Shown: piece by piece, positions 11,588-24,748 of the stretch | How the letters are laid out: the number at the start of each line of letters is the position of its first letter | Position numbering within the stretch: position 1 is the stretch's first letter | From: Cichorium intybus | Lineage: Eukaryota; Streptophyta; Magnoliopsida; Asterales; Asteraceae | Length of the DNA: 64,000 nucleotides | Reading direction: 5' to 3' | NCBI GenBank assembly: GCA_023525715.1 | Contig: JAKNSD010000063.1 | Location: 744,001 to 808,000, forward strand | Translations under genes and position numbers: made by a program | Notes under the pieces: generated by a model | What the model was told of the DNA's origin: nothing | Seen by the model: the letters and a program-made list of their open reading frames with translations, nothing else | Databases searched by the model: none

Positions 11588-11799
11588 CTATAAAAGAAGG
11601 TAAGTTTAATTGGATACTTGTCGGTCCTTATAATAACCCAATATAAAATAAGGCTAGGATCCAACTATAACAATTTGCAACATAGAAGAGGGATGCCGTA
11701 ATCTATAAGCAAATTTTATAAAGGTAGGCGAATGACGATTCAGCCAATTCCACCGCGGAAAAATAATCTTATTATAAATGGAATTCCTAGTTTCTTTTC
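11588..11799 (-). other. Copia-B leader without a recognisable PBS
   Basis: 212 bp between the 5' LTR and gag. The sequence next to the LTR (- strand GAAAAGAAACTAGG) does not resemble the tRNA-iMet complement TGGTATCAGAGC present in the other three retroelements with a visible 5' LTR edge. The last 12 bp of the LTR, as judged from the 3' LTR, are also not matched here. Confidence 0.6.
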
Positions 11800-12454
11800 T
11801 GCAATCTATGAACTTAAAATCCTAAGTTCACATGCAACCTAGAAATGATCTATGTTTTCTATCTTTGAACATATAATAATAATTCTAACGGCTAACATAA
11901 ATTTCTAATAACGACTAATAGAAATTTCTATATAAAACAATTAATAAAACTAACCTTTAGTTTTATTCTTGAAGCCGAGCAGCACAAGTGTCCTGCCTCA
12001 AATGAGATCACACCCAGAAGCCCAAGCAGAGGTTAACTGTCTTAACCTCTTATTAAGAACGGCTCGCTATAAAACCTTAGAGAAGGATTATAGACGGCAA
12101 GGAGAGAAGAGAAATTCCAAGGAGATGATTTGGAATGGTGCAAGTTTTCAAGTGAGGGGAGAGCCTTATTTATAGTGTTCAACTTTTGAACAATTGCATT
12201 CTAGCCCCTGCACTTATAATCAATTTAGCCCCTGCACTTTTAATTAATTCCAAATTAATTCCAATTAATTCTGATTAATTCCAAACTAGTTTATCATTAA
12301 TTTATTATCAAATAATAAATTAACGAACTATTTATTTCTCTCTCTATTTAACCTTGATGCCGGTTGGACTACCAAGGGCAACCCAAATGGACTTTGCTTC
12401 TATTAATAAGATAAATACAAATTATAAGTCATGGCTTAGACACTTAATCCAACA
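11800..12454 (-). repeat. Copia-B 5' LTR with TATA box
   Basis: It matches the 3' LTR almost base for base (differences seen near 11913, 12046, 12355 and 12360). The - strand CTATAAATAAGG (about 12165-12176) is a plausible core promoter. Relative to the 3' LTR its inner end lacks the TGTAAGG terminus. Confidence 0.88.
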
Positions 12455-13780
12455 TGAACATGGTACCATTAAATCTTATTTTGTTAATTGGTTCCTAAAT
12501 CATAAAATCTCCATTTTATTGATTCTTTGTTTGTGGTCAAGATTACAATTAATATCCAATATTAAGTTTGAGTTTGATCACATATATTAGAACCAATTTA
12601 TAATCCTAAATAATTACCATTATTACTTAGGGTTGGAGTTTGTAAGAGTTTATAAAATCTCCATTTTATTTCTTGTTTCAATCATTTTCAAAACTTGACT
12701 TAATAGGTTTTAAAACAAAACCCATTTTAATAAAACCAATTTTATCACATCTTATGTTTTAATTGTCAACTTTTGAAAATACAAACTCTTTGATGATTAT
12801 GTTTAATTATCTAGGTTGTCTAGCATGCAAAATCTTATTTTCATCCACAACATAACATAATAAAACATTCAATCATCACAAGCATGCATGGGTGCATAAA
12901 CACAAGCCAACTAAGTTGATATTTCATGTGAGCCATACATGAAATATCAAGTCCAAACCTAGGGACAAAAGGGTGACAAAAACTCAACCAAATGATCTTC
13001 GATTTGGCTACAATTTTGCCACGCTTCTTATATCATCAAATGATACTTGAACCACCATTTCTTGACATCCTTGAGTGAGTTATGAGTTTTCTTTTGGCCC
13101 CATGAAAGTTGCGACAGGCAGGGTAGGCAGGAAGGAATTTTTGTGGTTTTTGTTGCATTTTTCAATTCATTCTTGGCTATATTGATGCTAATACTTGTTG
13201 AAACTTAAAGTATATACTAGATATTAAAGTTACCAACAAGAATATCACCAAATGACCAAGATATGAATTTTTAAAACACTTCCAAAACAATTTTGAAATA
13301 TGGACAGCAGCTCTTCAGAAAGTGCTGCTGTTGGGTGCAATCTTCTCTTGGTCTTTTACTTCCTTCTCTTGTTACATTTTGTGAAATAAATAAAATACAA
13401 CTATTCTAATATTTACAAAATGAATATTAAGAAGGAAATAACTAATTATTATTACAAACCATTTGAATAAATGAATAGATTACAACCATATCGAATACAA
13501 ACACAAAACATGCATCATATGGTCCTTGGCTTGTTTATGCACCATTTTATCACATAAAATCATAAGAAAACCAACACTTTGTTTTTCTAAGGCAACAATT
13601 TATGTAACCAAAAGCATGCAAACATAATATATAGTTTGTTACATAAAATCATAGATAGTATACTTGCATGTTGCCAAAGAAGCCATGCATGAAACTTTCA
13701 TTTAAGAAGATGAACATTCATGGCTTCCAAAAACCAAGTTTATCCAAATAAACTTATTATCTAAACATGAAATATAGCCA
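12455..13780 (-). other. Copia-A1 leader, distal part
   Basis: Begins with the second TGAAC target copy and runs to the PBS. It is AT-rich non-coding leader with no open frame of note. Together with 5460-6041 it makes about 1.9 kb of leader, long for a Copia element. Confidence 0.65.
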
Positions 13781-13794
13781 TGGCTCTGATACCA
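13781..13794 (-). promoter_or_regulatory. Copia-A1 primer-binding site (tRNA-iMet)
   Basis: The - strand reads TGGTATCAGAGCCA, complementary to the 3' end of plant initiator tRNA-Met, two bases inside the 5' LTR (which ends at 13797). This fixes the orientation of Copia-A1 and shows that the LTR at 13797-14952 belongs to the - strand element. Confidence 0.92.
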
Positions 13795-13796
13795 AT

Positions 13797-14952
<1,156 letters not shown>

Positions 14953-14953
14953 T

Positions 14954-17611
14954 TGTCGCCTTGGGCATATAAACAAGAATCGCATATCCCAACTTCAAAA
15001 GAGTGGACTTTTGAAGGCAAATGAAAATGACTCATTTGATATATGTGAATCTTGTTTACATGGCAAGATGACTAAAGCTCCTTTCTCCGGAACCAATGAG
15101 AGAGCAAAGGACTTGTTAGGAATCATACATACGGATGTATGTGGTCCTTTCAAGCCAATGACTAGATATGGTGAAAGATATTTCATCACCTTCACTGACG
15201 ACTTTAGTCGTTTTGGATATGTTTATTTAATTAAACATAAACATGAGGCGTTTGAAATGTTCAAAACGTTTCAAAGTGAAGTGGAAAATCAACTCAACAA
15301 AACAATTAAAGTTCTTCGTTCTGATAGAGGAGGTGAGTACTTAAGTACAAACTTTATGGATCATCTTAAGACTTGTGGAATTGTTTCACAACTTACTCCA
15401 CCTGGAACACCACAACATAATGGTGTGTCTGAGAGGCGGAACCGAACACTATTGGATATGGTTCGATCCATGATGAGTAGAAGTACTCTACCTTTATCAT
15501 TTTGGGGTTATGCTTTACAAACAGCTGCTCGTCTCCTAAACATGGCACCTACTAAGAAGGTAGATAAAACGCCTTATGAGATATGGCATGGAAGGGTTCC
15601 ATCTTTATCCTATCTCAAGGTATGGGGTTGTGAAGCTTATGTTAGACAAGAAGCTTCAAACAAATTAGAACCCCGTTCAACTAAAAGTATCTTTGTAGGG
15701 TATCCGAAAGATTGTCTTGGATACTATTTCTACAATCCCATCGAGAATAAAATATTTATTTCTCGAAAAGCTGAATTCCTAGAAAACAAGTTTCTGACGG
15801 AAGAGGCTAGTGGGAGGTTTGTGGAACTTGAGGAACTTCAGGAACCACAACCTGATACACAAGAAGTTGAATCTAGCATTCAACAAGAAATTGTTGAACC
15901 TGAACAAACGGTTGATCAGGAACAAATTGTAACACAAAGTGTTCGCAAATCTGGTAGGGTTCGAATTGAACCAGAAAGGTATGGTTACCTTTTGATGGAA
16001 GAGGAATGTTATACGATAGATTCTGATGAACCCGTCAACTATCAGAGTGCAATATCAGATCCTGAATCTGATAAATGGCTTGAGGCCATGAACACTGAGA
16101 TGCAATCCATGCACGATAATCAAGTTTGGAACTTGGTTAATCTTCCCACCAATTGTAAGACTGTTGGGAACAAATGGGTTTTTAAGAAGAAAATCGACGT
16201 GGATGGAAATGTTCACACTTTTAAGGCTAGACTTGTCGCTAAAGGATACTCACAAACTCATGGTATTGACTATGATGAGACCTTTTCTCCAGTGGCAATG
16301 ATCAAGTCGATTAGGATACTTTTTGCCATAGCCGCGTACTATGATTATGAGATATGGCAAATGGATGTCAAGACCGCTTTCCTTAATGGACACTTATTGG
16401 AAGATGTCTATATGGATCAACCTGAAGGTTTTGTCGATCCCAAGCATCCAAACAAAGTGTGCAAGCTTAAAAGATCTATCTATGGATTAAAGCAAGCGTC
16501 TCGAACATGGAACATCCGTTTTGATGAAAAGATTACGAGTTTTGGATTCATCAAAAATGAGGATGACTCCTGTGTTTACAAGAAAGCTAGTGGGAGCATT
16601 GTCATAATCCTACTATTGTATGTAGATGACATACTTTTATTTGGAAATGACATCCCAACCTTAAAAGGTGTCAAAGCGTTCCTTGAGAGTTGTTTCTCAA
16701 TGAAGGATCTAGGGGAAGCTGCTTATGTATTAGGCATAAAGATATATAGAGATAGATCTAAGAGACTTATTGGTCTTAGCCAAAGTGTATATATTGATAA
16801 AATCTTGAAAAGGTTCAAGATGCAAGACTCCAAAAGAGGATTATTGCCAATACCGCATGGCACCATCCTAAGCAAGTCTCAGTGCCCAAACACTAGGACT
16901 GAACTTGAAAGGATGAAACATGTCCCATATGCTTCGGCAATTGGGTCCATCATGTATGCCATGTTATGCACTAAGCCCGACGTCTCATGTGCCTTGAGTA
17001 TGACTAGTAGGTATCAACAGAACCCAGGTGAAGCCCACTGGACTGCTGTAAAGAACATTCTTAAGTACTTGAGAAGAACTAAATATATGTTCTTAGTTTA
17101 CGGCGGTTTGGAAGAAAGCTTAAAGGTAAAGGGTTACACTGACGCAAGCTTCCAAACAGATAGGGACGATTCGAAATCTCAATCTGGGTATGTCTTTATT
17201 TTAAATGGAGGAGCCGTATCTTGGAAGAGTTCCAAACAAGAAGTGATTGCACAATCCACTACAGAATCAGAATATGTTGCTGCTTCAGAAGCTGCTCAAG
17301 AAGCTGTCTGGATGAGAAAGTTCATAGAAGATCTAGGGGTTGTTCCTTCCATTCGGGACCCTATAGAAATCTTCTGTGACAATCTAGGTGCTATAGCTCA
17401 AGCAAAGGAACCTAGATTGCATCAAAAAACCAAACACATTCACCGAAGGTATAACTACATTAGACCTGAAGTTAAGAATGGTGAAATTAGTATTCACAAG
17501 GTTCATACAGATCAAAATTTGGCAGACCCATTCATGAAACCTTTACCCCAAACTAAGCATGAAAGTCATGCTAAGGGTATAGGACTCCGTTTTTCTAATG
17601 AATGGATTTGA
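14954..17611 (+). CDS. Copia-A2 pol, 5'-truncated (integrase, RT, RNase H)
   Basis: An open frame of about 885 codons from the junction to TGA at 17611. It lacks Gag, protease and the first zinc-site histidine. Visible in order: CESCLHGKM zinc cysteines; integrase core HTDVCGPF, RSDRGGEYLS and GVSERRNRT; RT with KWVFKKK and YVDDILLFGND (about 16620); RNase H with GYTDASFQTDRD, STTESEYVAAS and FCDN; ending near NLADPFMKPL. No stop or frameshift is seen. It has no start codon of its own, so it is a remnant created by the inverted Copia-A1 insertion. It is nearly identical to Copia-A1 where they overlap and supplies the RNase H end that A1 lacks in this window. Confidence 0.9.
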   Translation, partial: CRLGHINKNRISQLQKSGLLKANENDSFDICESCLHGKMTKAPFSGTNERAKDLLGIIHTDVCGPFKPMTRYGERYFITFTDDFSRFGYVYLIKHKHEAFEMFKTFQSEVENQLNKTIKVLRSDRGGEYLSTNFMDHLKTCGIVSQLTPPGTPQHNGVSERRNRTLLDMVRSMMSRSTLPLSFWGYALQTAARLLNMAPTKKVDKTPYEIWHGRVPSLSYLKVWGCEAYVRQEASNKLEPRSTKSIFVGYPKDCLGYYFYNPIENKIFISRKAEFLENKFLTEEASGRFVELEELQEPQPDTQEVESSIQQEIVEPEQTVDQEQIVTQSVRKSGRVRIEPERYGYLLMEEECYTIDSDEPVNYQSAISDPESDKWLEAMNTEMQSMHDNQVWNLVNLPTNCKTVGNKWVFKKKIDVDGNVHTFKARLVAKGYSQTHGIDYDETFSPVAMIKSIRILFAIAAYYDYEIWQMDVKTAFLNGHLLEDVYMDQPEGFVDPKHPNKVCKLKRSIYGLKQASRTWNIRFDEKITSFGFIKNEDDSCVYKKASGSIVIILLLYVDDILLFGNDIPTLKGVKAFLESCFSMKDLGEAAYVLGIKIYRDRSKRLIGLSQSVYIDKILKRFKMQDSKRGLLPIPHGTILSKSQCPNTRTELERMKHVPYASAIGSIMYAMLCTKPDVSCALSMTSRYQQNPGEAHWTAVKNILKYLRRTKYMFLVYGGLEESLKVKGYTDASFQTDRDDSKSQSGYVFILNGGAVSWKSSKQEVIAQSTTESEYVAASEAAQEAVWMRKFIEDLGVVPSIRDPIEIFCDNLGAIAQAKEPRLHQKTKHIHRRYNYIRPEVKNGEISIHKVHTDQNLADPFMKPLPQTKHESHAKGIGLRFSNEWI

Positions 17612-18379
17612 TTTGTGTTTAATGTTTTATGAATATGAACTTATGTAAACGACAAGAATTATGTAATATTTGTGACGTGATGTTTCATTCATAATTATTG
17701 TGTTTTATTAGCATGTTTAATCCTTGAATAATTTAGTTATTCTAAACATCCATAGTCGATCATAGTTGTGGGAGCAATTATGAAGTAAGACTAATATGAA
17801 TTGGATTGGTTGACTTTTATGGGTAAAAGTAGCAAAAGGTTGCAACCAAATTCATAGGTACTTGTCAGTGAACAAGTATTGGACTTGACCCGTTTCAAGA
17901 TCACTCCATGGATCATCATCATAAGTGATTCTTGAATAAAGGTATTATCATTGTATCCTTTGACCTGAGATACATATTTGGGACTCAAGTGTAGAGTGTA
18001 CTATGCTTTGATATGGTTTACTGTTGTTCTTGAAATACAGACAACCATAAAGGCTATACTCATGCATAGTAATAACTATATGAGGGGCATATGTAGTCAA
18101 GACGGGATTTGTTCCTCTTATGTGTTGAGAGTTAGACATCTAAGGCGCCTGATTGAAAGTTGAACATAAAATGAGAATGATTAAGATCCATGTCTCATGT
18201 TCAACAAGATGTCTGTGACAAAGGGATAATTGATAGATAACCTTATACATCAATTAGAGCCTCGTGTTTTCTGAAGAATTGAATGTTGTTGAATGGCACA
18301 ATGTCATGTGTTATTGGGGGCAGTGAAATGTTGCTAGACGTTAACCACTGTCGATATCATTCTATAATGCAACCTTGTG
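17612..18379 (+). other. Copia-A2 3' untranslated region
   Basis: Non-coding stretch between the pol stop and the polypurine tract. No second gene is visible. Confidence 0.7.
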
Positions 18380-18391
18380 CAAGTGGGAGAT
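18380..18391 (+). promoter_or_regulatory. Copia-A2 polypurine tract
   Basis: CAAGTGGGAGAT lies immediately upstream of the 3' LTR start TGTTAG. This is the standard position for plus-strand priming. Confidence 0.85.
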
Positions 18392-19551
<1,160 letters not shown>

Positions 19552-20443
19552 GGTTTTGTGGGGTTGGTTGCAATGGGGATCACATACGCACTGTGGAAGT
19601 GAGCGTATGTGGTCGATCTTGAAGGTGAAGGTAGTTTTATTCATATTATGATATTAGGGTTATCGGTATTGTAGTGTAGGTGAAGGAAAGTCATGTGTTT
19701 ACAGGCATTTTGGTTTAGGATAGTCCTGTTTTTACAGGCATTTTGGTTTAAAAATGTTTGCTCCGATGTAAGGGTGTAAGGTTGCAAAAAATCGAAATCG
19801 AATATATATGAAGTAACTTTAAGTAATGTTTGTTTAATGGTTTGATTTTTTTAATGGTTTCACTTTGTTTTTGTTATTTGTATGTGTACGTTGTAATGGG
19901 TATGCAGATCTGAAAACAAAATATTGAAGAAAAGAGTGAACAAAACATTGCACAAACTGGTGACATCTTTGATTGTTTGTGTTATAATAGCAACATACTT
20001 GTACAAAATACACCAATAGTTGTATGGTTTTCTTATGCAAATCATTACACTAAATTGATCAGAAATGGTAACATACTTTTAATTTTATCGATTTCATAGC
20101 AACATACTTTGAATATTTATTACAATTTGGTCCTTTTGTCTGAAAAATGCAAATGAGCTGCAGTTGGAGTTGGTATGTGAAATTTATAACTTAGATAACA
20201 TTAATTGAACCTTTATGGTCGATTAGATAAAGTATGGTCCTGTTTGGTCGACTGGATAAAATTTTGTTCACTTTTAGTCCTAATTTGATAGTACATTGCT
20301 AATTTTGGTCCTGTTTGAAAGTACATTGCTAATTTTGATCCTAATTGAAAGTACATTCCTAATTTCTGTCCCGTTTGAAAGTACATTGCTAATTTTGGTC
20401 ATGTTTGAAAGTACATGCAGTTGCAGATGGCCCATTCCTTTAA
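19552..20443. other. Non-coding region left of the hAT element
   Basis: AT-rich with no credible gene. It holds a doubled TTTACAGGCATTTTGGTTTA (about 19698-19750), several AGCAACATACTT-type words and the 30-bp tandem repeat listed separately. It may be the 3' flank of MULE-1, but no TIR was found. Confidence 0.5.
20288..20420. repeat. 30-bp tandem repeat, 4-5 copies
   Basis: Head-to-tail units built on AGTACATTGCTAATTTTGG followed by TCCTGTTTGAA. The unit length is about 30 bp with a few substitutions per copy. Non-coding. Confidence 0.85.
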
Positions 20444-20576
20444 ATAAATATCAAGGTTGTAAAAGTCGTTAGGCGGTCGATGGGCGGTCGACTGGGGCCT
20501 AGAACTAGTCGGTCTAGGCGAGGACTAGTCGGCGACTAGTCGGGGAGTATTAATTGTAATAAAATTTATTTTTTTA

Positions 20577-20698
20577 ATTTTATCCAAGTTGTTAGCATCC
20601 GGGGAAATAGCATATTCCCAGGCAATATCATTTGATTTCCTCTTAGGACATGTAGCGGTTGATTCCATTGATGGTGTAACAGATCTTCTAGACGTCAT
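20577..20698 (-). pseudogene. hAT transposase N-terminal fragment (start of BED zinc finger)
   Basis: From ATG at 20698 the - strand frame reads MTSRRSV then KRKSNDIAWEYAISPDANNL. This resembles the KRKSNDP-W-YG--PD--N start of plant hAT BED zinc fingers, the DNA-binding part that recognises element ends. The frame leaves the family pattern at about 20577, before the zinc-binding cysteines, and the rest of the transposase is absent. It looks like the surviving first-exon piece of the parent element. Assignment is from the motif only. Confidence 0.6.
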
Positions 20699-20869
20699 TT
20701 TGTTGGAATCTGTAAAAAAATATACAAAAGAAATATACAGAAATTTTAGACATGATTCTGTAATCAAAACATGCAGAGATGATTGAGGTTTGTTTCAGAA
20801 ATTTTAGACATGATTCTTTAATCAAACTAAATTCCTATAAACAAACTCAATTCCTTTAAACAAACTCAA

Positions 20870-21250
20870 TTTCTGTAAACAATTTTTATAAACAATCCTG
20901 CTAAATACGCAATTAAATCAGAGTATCCTGTAAATACGCAATTAACATATGGAAACTCAAACTCGAATCCTGTTATTAACTCAATTTCTGCTAAATACGC
21001 CATTAAACCAGAGTATCCTGCTAAATACGCAATTAAATCAATTCCTGATTTCGGATTACCAAACTGAATCCTGATTTGGGATTATCAAACTCAATTCCTG
21101 ATTTCGGATTACCAAACTCAATTTTCGAATCAGACATTTTCGGATTACCAAACTCAATTTCCAATCAGACATTTTCGAATCCTGAGTATCAGACATGAGT
21201 TTTGAATCTGACATTTTCGAAACAGATATGGAAACTCAATTCCTGTAAAC
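20870..21250. repeat. Diverged short repeats inside the hAT element
   Basis: Repeated words such as AACTCAATTCCTG, GATTTCGGATTACCAAACTC and CTGCTAAATACGCAATTAA recur irregularly through this interval. There is no coding potential. They may be expanded subterminal or intronic repeats. Confidence 0.6.
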
Positions 21251-21614
21251 AAATTCAATTTCGGATTACATGTAAATCAAACATCGAAATAGCCGGTGGA
21301 AGAATCGGAAGAAGCAAAGGCGGAGGAACCTTTAACAGATGAAAAGAATCGGATAGAGGAAGGAGGAGAAATACTTGCAGGAAACAACCCGAACAAGAGA
21401 AGTAGTACCTTACGGAGGAGGCTACCGGCGGCGGAGGAGCATAGAGGAGGAGGCTGGAGGCGGGGGTCGCTTGCACTGACTGGAAGTCGTAATCTAAAGA
21501 AAGAGGGAGAGAAGGAATTTGGTAGATTAGGTCAAAATGGAGAGGGAAATTAAAAACTTTCAGGGGCAAATTTAAAACTTTTTAAAAAAATTGTGGGGTA
21601 AATTTGAAACTTTT

Positions 21615-21690
21615 CAAAGATGCCTTTGACCGGCTTTGACCGTCTTTGACCGACTTTGACCGCCTAGAACGCCTTTGACCGATGTTGACC
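21615..21690. repeat. TTTGACCG short tandem repeat
   Basis: About seven copies of a TTTGACCG-containing unit of 10-12 bp (for example CTTTGACCGGCTTTGACCG), near the right end of the hAT element. Subterminal repeats of this kind are common transposase-binding arrays in hAT elements; that role here is inference. Confidence 0.7.
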
Positions 21691-22038
21691 ACGCCCGCCT
21701 AATTCACCCGCATATCACTAAACGTGTGCAGTATTGGTCCGCCTAGCGCCTAGGCGCCGCCTAGGCGGCCGCCTAGGCCGACTTTTACAACACTGATAAA
21801 TATTGAAATTGCAATCGTAAATTTGAATCATTATTGCTAATTGTTAAGTACAATGATAATAAACACATACATGACATTTAACAATCCAACATAACATCCA
21901 ACATGTCATTTAAAATTTCATTCAGTTCATAATTTCAAACCACTAAACATGAAATTAAACATCCAACATAACATAACAGTGACAAATTGTTCTGTAAAAC
22001 TAACACAAATACTTTATTAAAACAAACATAAATGTTAA

Positions 22039-23213
22039 CTAATCCAACTCCATCGGCTTGCCAGAACTCATCCCATCACCACCAGGAACCTCAACTGTTT
22101 TTCCAAGCTTTCTTTTAAGGATTCTTTCTGATCTTTTTGGCTCTGGCTTCTTGTTACACACACTCTCTTGAGTCCCTCCAGCTTCCCCTCCCAAAGGCTC
22201 TTGTATCCCTGAATTGGTGGACTTGCTTGATGTGGCCATTTTCCTGTTAACCCTTTTAAAAGTAGTGGACTTGGATGTTATGGCATTTTCTTACATGTTA
22301 TTTTGTTGTAACCAGGCTCTTTGCAAATGCCACACAATACACTTTTACCCACTTTTGAGACACTATGCTTCTTGCTTCTCTCAAATGCATCCTTCTTTCT
22401 CCTTATGGTTGGCCTCCTAGTCATTCTTCTTCTTATGGGGGGTAAATGTGGAATAAATTCAGTTTGTGGCCACATTTCTGATCCATTCATACCTTTTATT
22501 GGATGATTGTAAGTGTTCTTATAAAATGTTGCCAAATATAAAGGATTAACAAATTGTTCAATTGTCCCATTCACAAATGAAATTGTTGCCAAAGAATGAA
22601 CACATGCATAACCATTGATTTCCCATAGCCTGCAAGTGCAAGTCTTCTTCTCCAAGTCCACAACATATGCCTCCCCCATATTCCTTGTTTCAAATTGCAT
22701 CAAACCACAGGGTAACACTTGCCAGTACCTGGTATTTACAGAAAAACATTAATAAATTGCACCAAACCACATTAGTGAATTGAAAGTACACATTATAAAA
22801 ACATTAACAAATATTACCTTTGCTATACTTTTAAGTTATTTATTTTCTGTCTAAGTACTCTCATAGTCTGGTCGGTTACTGCCTTTCAGCTGCATTCTAT
22901 GCATCCTGTCCATCACATACATCCTAATTTCTTCTAACATGGTGATGATAGGTTTTTTCCTAGCCTCAGTTATGACATTGTTAAATGTTTATGAGAAACC
23001 ATTTTCCACTGCATCACACATACTCCCAAATTTGAAGAAAGCCCTTGACCATGTTTTTGGATTCTTCTCCAACAGAAATTCATGTGCTGCATTGCTCAAC
23101 TGTTGGATTTCCTTCATTATTGCATTGAAGTGGGGTTCAGTTGTTGCCTTACTTGCTTTCCAAAAAAGGGTTTCAAATTGTGCCCCTGTGAATCTCTTTT
23201 TGAAGTTGGCATA
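22039..23213 (-). pseudogene. MULE-1 transposase, C-terminal half (cut by Copia-C)
   Basis: Continues the MULE-1 gene from the other side of Copia-C. Reading leftwards from 23213: the end of the catalytic domain (CDAVENGFS, then an ARKKPIITMLEEIR-type helix at about 22920-22980); an intron (donor near 22819, acceptor near 22730); the SWIM zinc finger CTCRLWEINGYACVH (about 22610-22650); and a CGICKEPGYNKITC knuckle (about 22280-22320). A stop and frame change at 22278 separate a typical MULE tail (RSERILKRKLGK, GMSSGKPMELD) ending at 22039. MULE transposases cut and rejoin Mutator-type TIRs in the nucleus. The stop or frameshift and the Copia insertion leave it non-functional. The hAT element lies about 240 bp beyond its tail. 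Confidence 0.85.
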
Positions 23214-24481
23214 TGTTGAAAAATATATTTTTGTATGTGACAATCACTGAAATAAGATGAATTGTTATTATCTAACAAATATTATCAGTTTATTTCAGAT
23301 TGCGTGAATTCGAGATCAAAAACAACAAATAAATCAAGACCCGAGAAACTTTGAGAAAACATCCAAACCTGAGGAAGTAACGCTACAAACCAAAGAGCAA
23401 AATACAAAATATCACACTGCTACAGCAATCACGACGCGACAGACCTCCTGGTCGCGACGTGAAGAGAAGAACAAAGACAGAAGACCAGACTGCTACAGCG
23501 CTCGCGACGCGACGGCAAGGGTGGTCGCGACGCGAAGGCTCCAACGCGACACCACCAACCTTCTAATCGCGAGACTACCAACCCAACGCACGAACCAATG
23601 GCCGACCAAAAGCACTCGACAGCCGCACCTTCACGACGCGACGCCATGCATGGTCGCGACGCGATGCCTGTAGTTCAGCAGTATAAATTGAAGCTCATCT
23701 CTTGCTGTTTTGTTACACACAATCAACCAAGCATTATATACTCATATACTCTCCAAGAAACCCACGACCAAACACTTCAAGACACTCAAATTTCTGAACT
23801 TGTCAACAAGAAGCAAACCATATAACCGCAAGAAACAACAACCTACACCCGACATCAAAACTTCAAACCTCTAAACAACCTCTACCCGACACCAAACAAA
23901 ACCTCCACCCGACACCAAACCCATACAGCACCAATACAACTACAATACACATACACAAGCAAACCCACGTCCAAACCAACACAAAACCGAAGAAATACCA
24001 TTTCAGCAAGAAAACCCGAGCAAAGAACAAGAATCGAAGCTTCAAAGAAAATCACCATATTCATCGGCTATCGATAAGTTCTTTGAAATTATCTGTGTTA
24101 TTATTGATTTATTCAAACTTTTATAAATCAACTGTACCATATATCCAAGACATAAAAAACGAACCGTGACAACGAAAACATATGTGGACTGTATTTAACC
24201 GAGACATCTAACTTCTAACTTCTAACTTCTAACCTTATATTTATTGTAAAAACACTTTATCGTTGATAATGGCGTTTATTACATCTAACCTCTAACTTCT
24301 AACATTTACTTTATTTACCGCTTTCTGTCTATTTAAATACTGTCTAGTTTATATTTACCGCTTTATTTTATTCCGCAACTCTTATTTTATTTCCGCATAT
24401 TATAGACAAAATACAAATCTGTCACACAGTAACCGGCTTAAAAACCCTTATTCGTGGAGATCGGTTATCGTATTTTCAACA
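23214..24481 (+). repeat. Copia-C 5' LTR
   Basis: TGTTGAAAAATATA to TATTTTCAACA. It contains six to seven CpG-rich GGTCGCGACGCGA-like words between about 23430 and 23670, a TATA box (TATAAATT from 23682) just downstream of them, and a three-unit ACTTCTA(A) repeat (about 24208-24230). The arrangement looks like an upstream regulatory array plus core promoter. Confidence 0.92.
23682..23689 (+). promoter_or_regulatory. Probable TATA box of the Copia-C LTR
   Basis: TATAAATT lies about 15 bp after the last TCGCGACGCGA word. The same arrangement occurs in the 3' LTR at about 32948. Assignment by position only. Confidence 0.5.
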
Positions 24482-24483
24482 AT

Positions 24484-24495
24484 TGGTATCAGAGC
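24484..24495 (+). promoter_or_regulatory. Copia-C primer-binding site (tRNA-iMet)
   Basis: TGGTATCAGAGC begins two bases after the 5' LTR. It is complementary to initiator tRNA-Met. Confidence 0.93.
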
Positions 24496-24748
24496 TTGTG
24501 TGATTTACTTTGAAATTTTTGTCGAGAACTTTTGTGTAGCGTTTTTATAAACCACCAATAAGTTTCCTTTAAAAATTTCATCTTAATATCACTTGTTCAA
24601 AAAAAATAATAATAAATAAATTACTTGTGTGATTTATTTTGAAAATTTTTGTCGAAAACTTTTGTGTAGCGTTTTTATAAACCACCAATAAGTTTTCTTT
24701 AAAAATTTCATTTTAACATCACATTTTCGTTAAAAAAAAAAACCAAAA

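Larger units (their letters stand above)
6042..12454 (-). mobile_element. Copia-B: nearly complete Ty1/Copia element, - strand, TSD TGAAC
   Basis: TGAAC flanks it on both sides (6037-6041 and 12455-12459). The LTRs (6042-6708 and 11800-12454) show about four mismatches over the shared 655 bp by eye, so the insertion is young. One long intact gag-pol frame lies between them. Joining the flanks restores continuous Copia-A1 leader. The left LTR has a TGTAAGG end, but the matching end of the right LTR is missing together with any recognisable PBS, so the element may no longer prime reverse transcription itself. Confidence 0.9.
20452..21795 (-). mobile_element. Defective hAT-type element with 8-bp TSD
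   Basis: Ends are CAAGGTTGTAAAAGTCG on the left and, reverse-complemented, CAGTGTTGTAAAAGTCG on the right. Both sides are flanked by ATAAATAT (20444-20451 and 21796-21803), a perfect 8-bp duplication as expected for hAT elements. Subterminal CTAGGCG/CGCCTAG words and ACTAGTCGG repeats lie near the ends. The 1344-bp interior keeps only a relic start of a transposase (20577-20698, - strand), so the element is non-autonomous. Confidence 0.88.

Noticed and set aside
23429..24064. Arg/Ser-rich and Phe/Val-rich frames repeated at 32695-33330
   Set aside because: These are shadow frames in the Copia-C LTRs, produced by the CpG-rich array and AC-rich leader.
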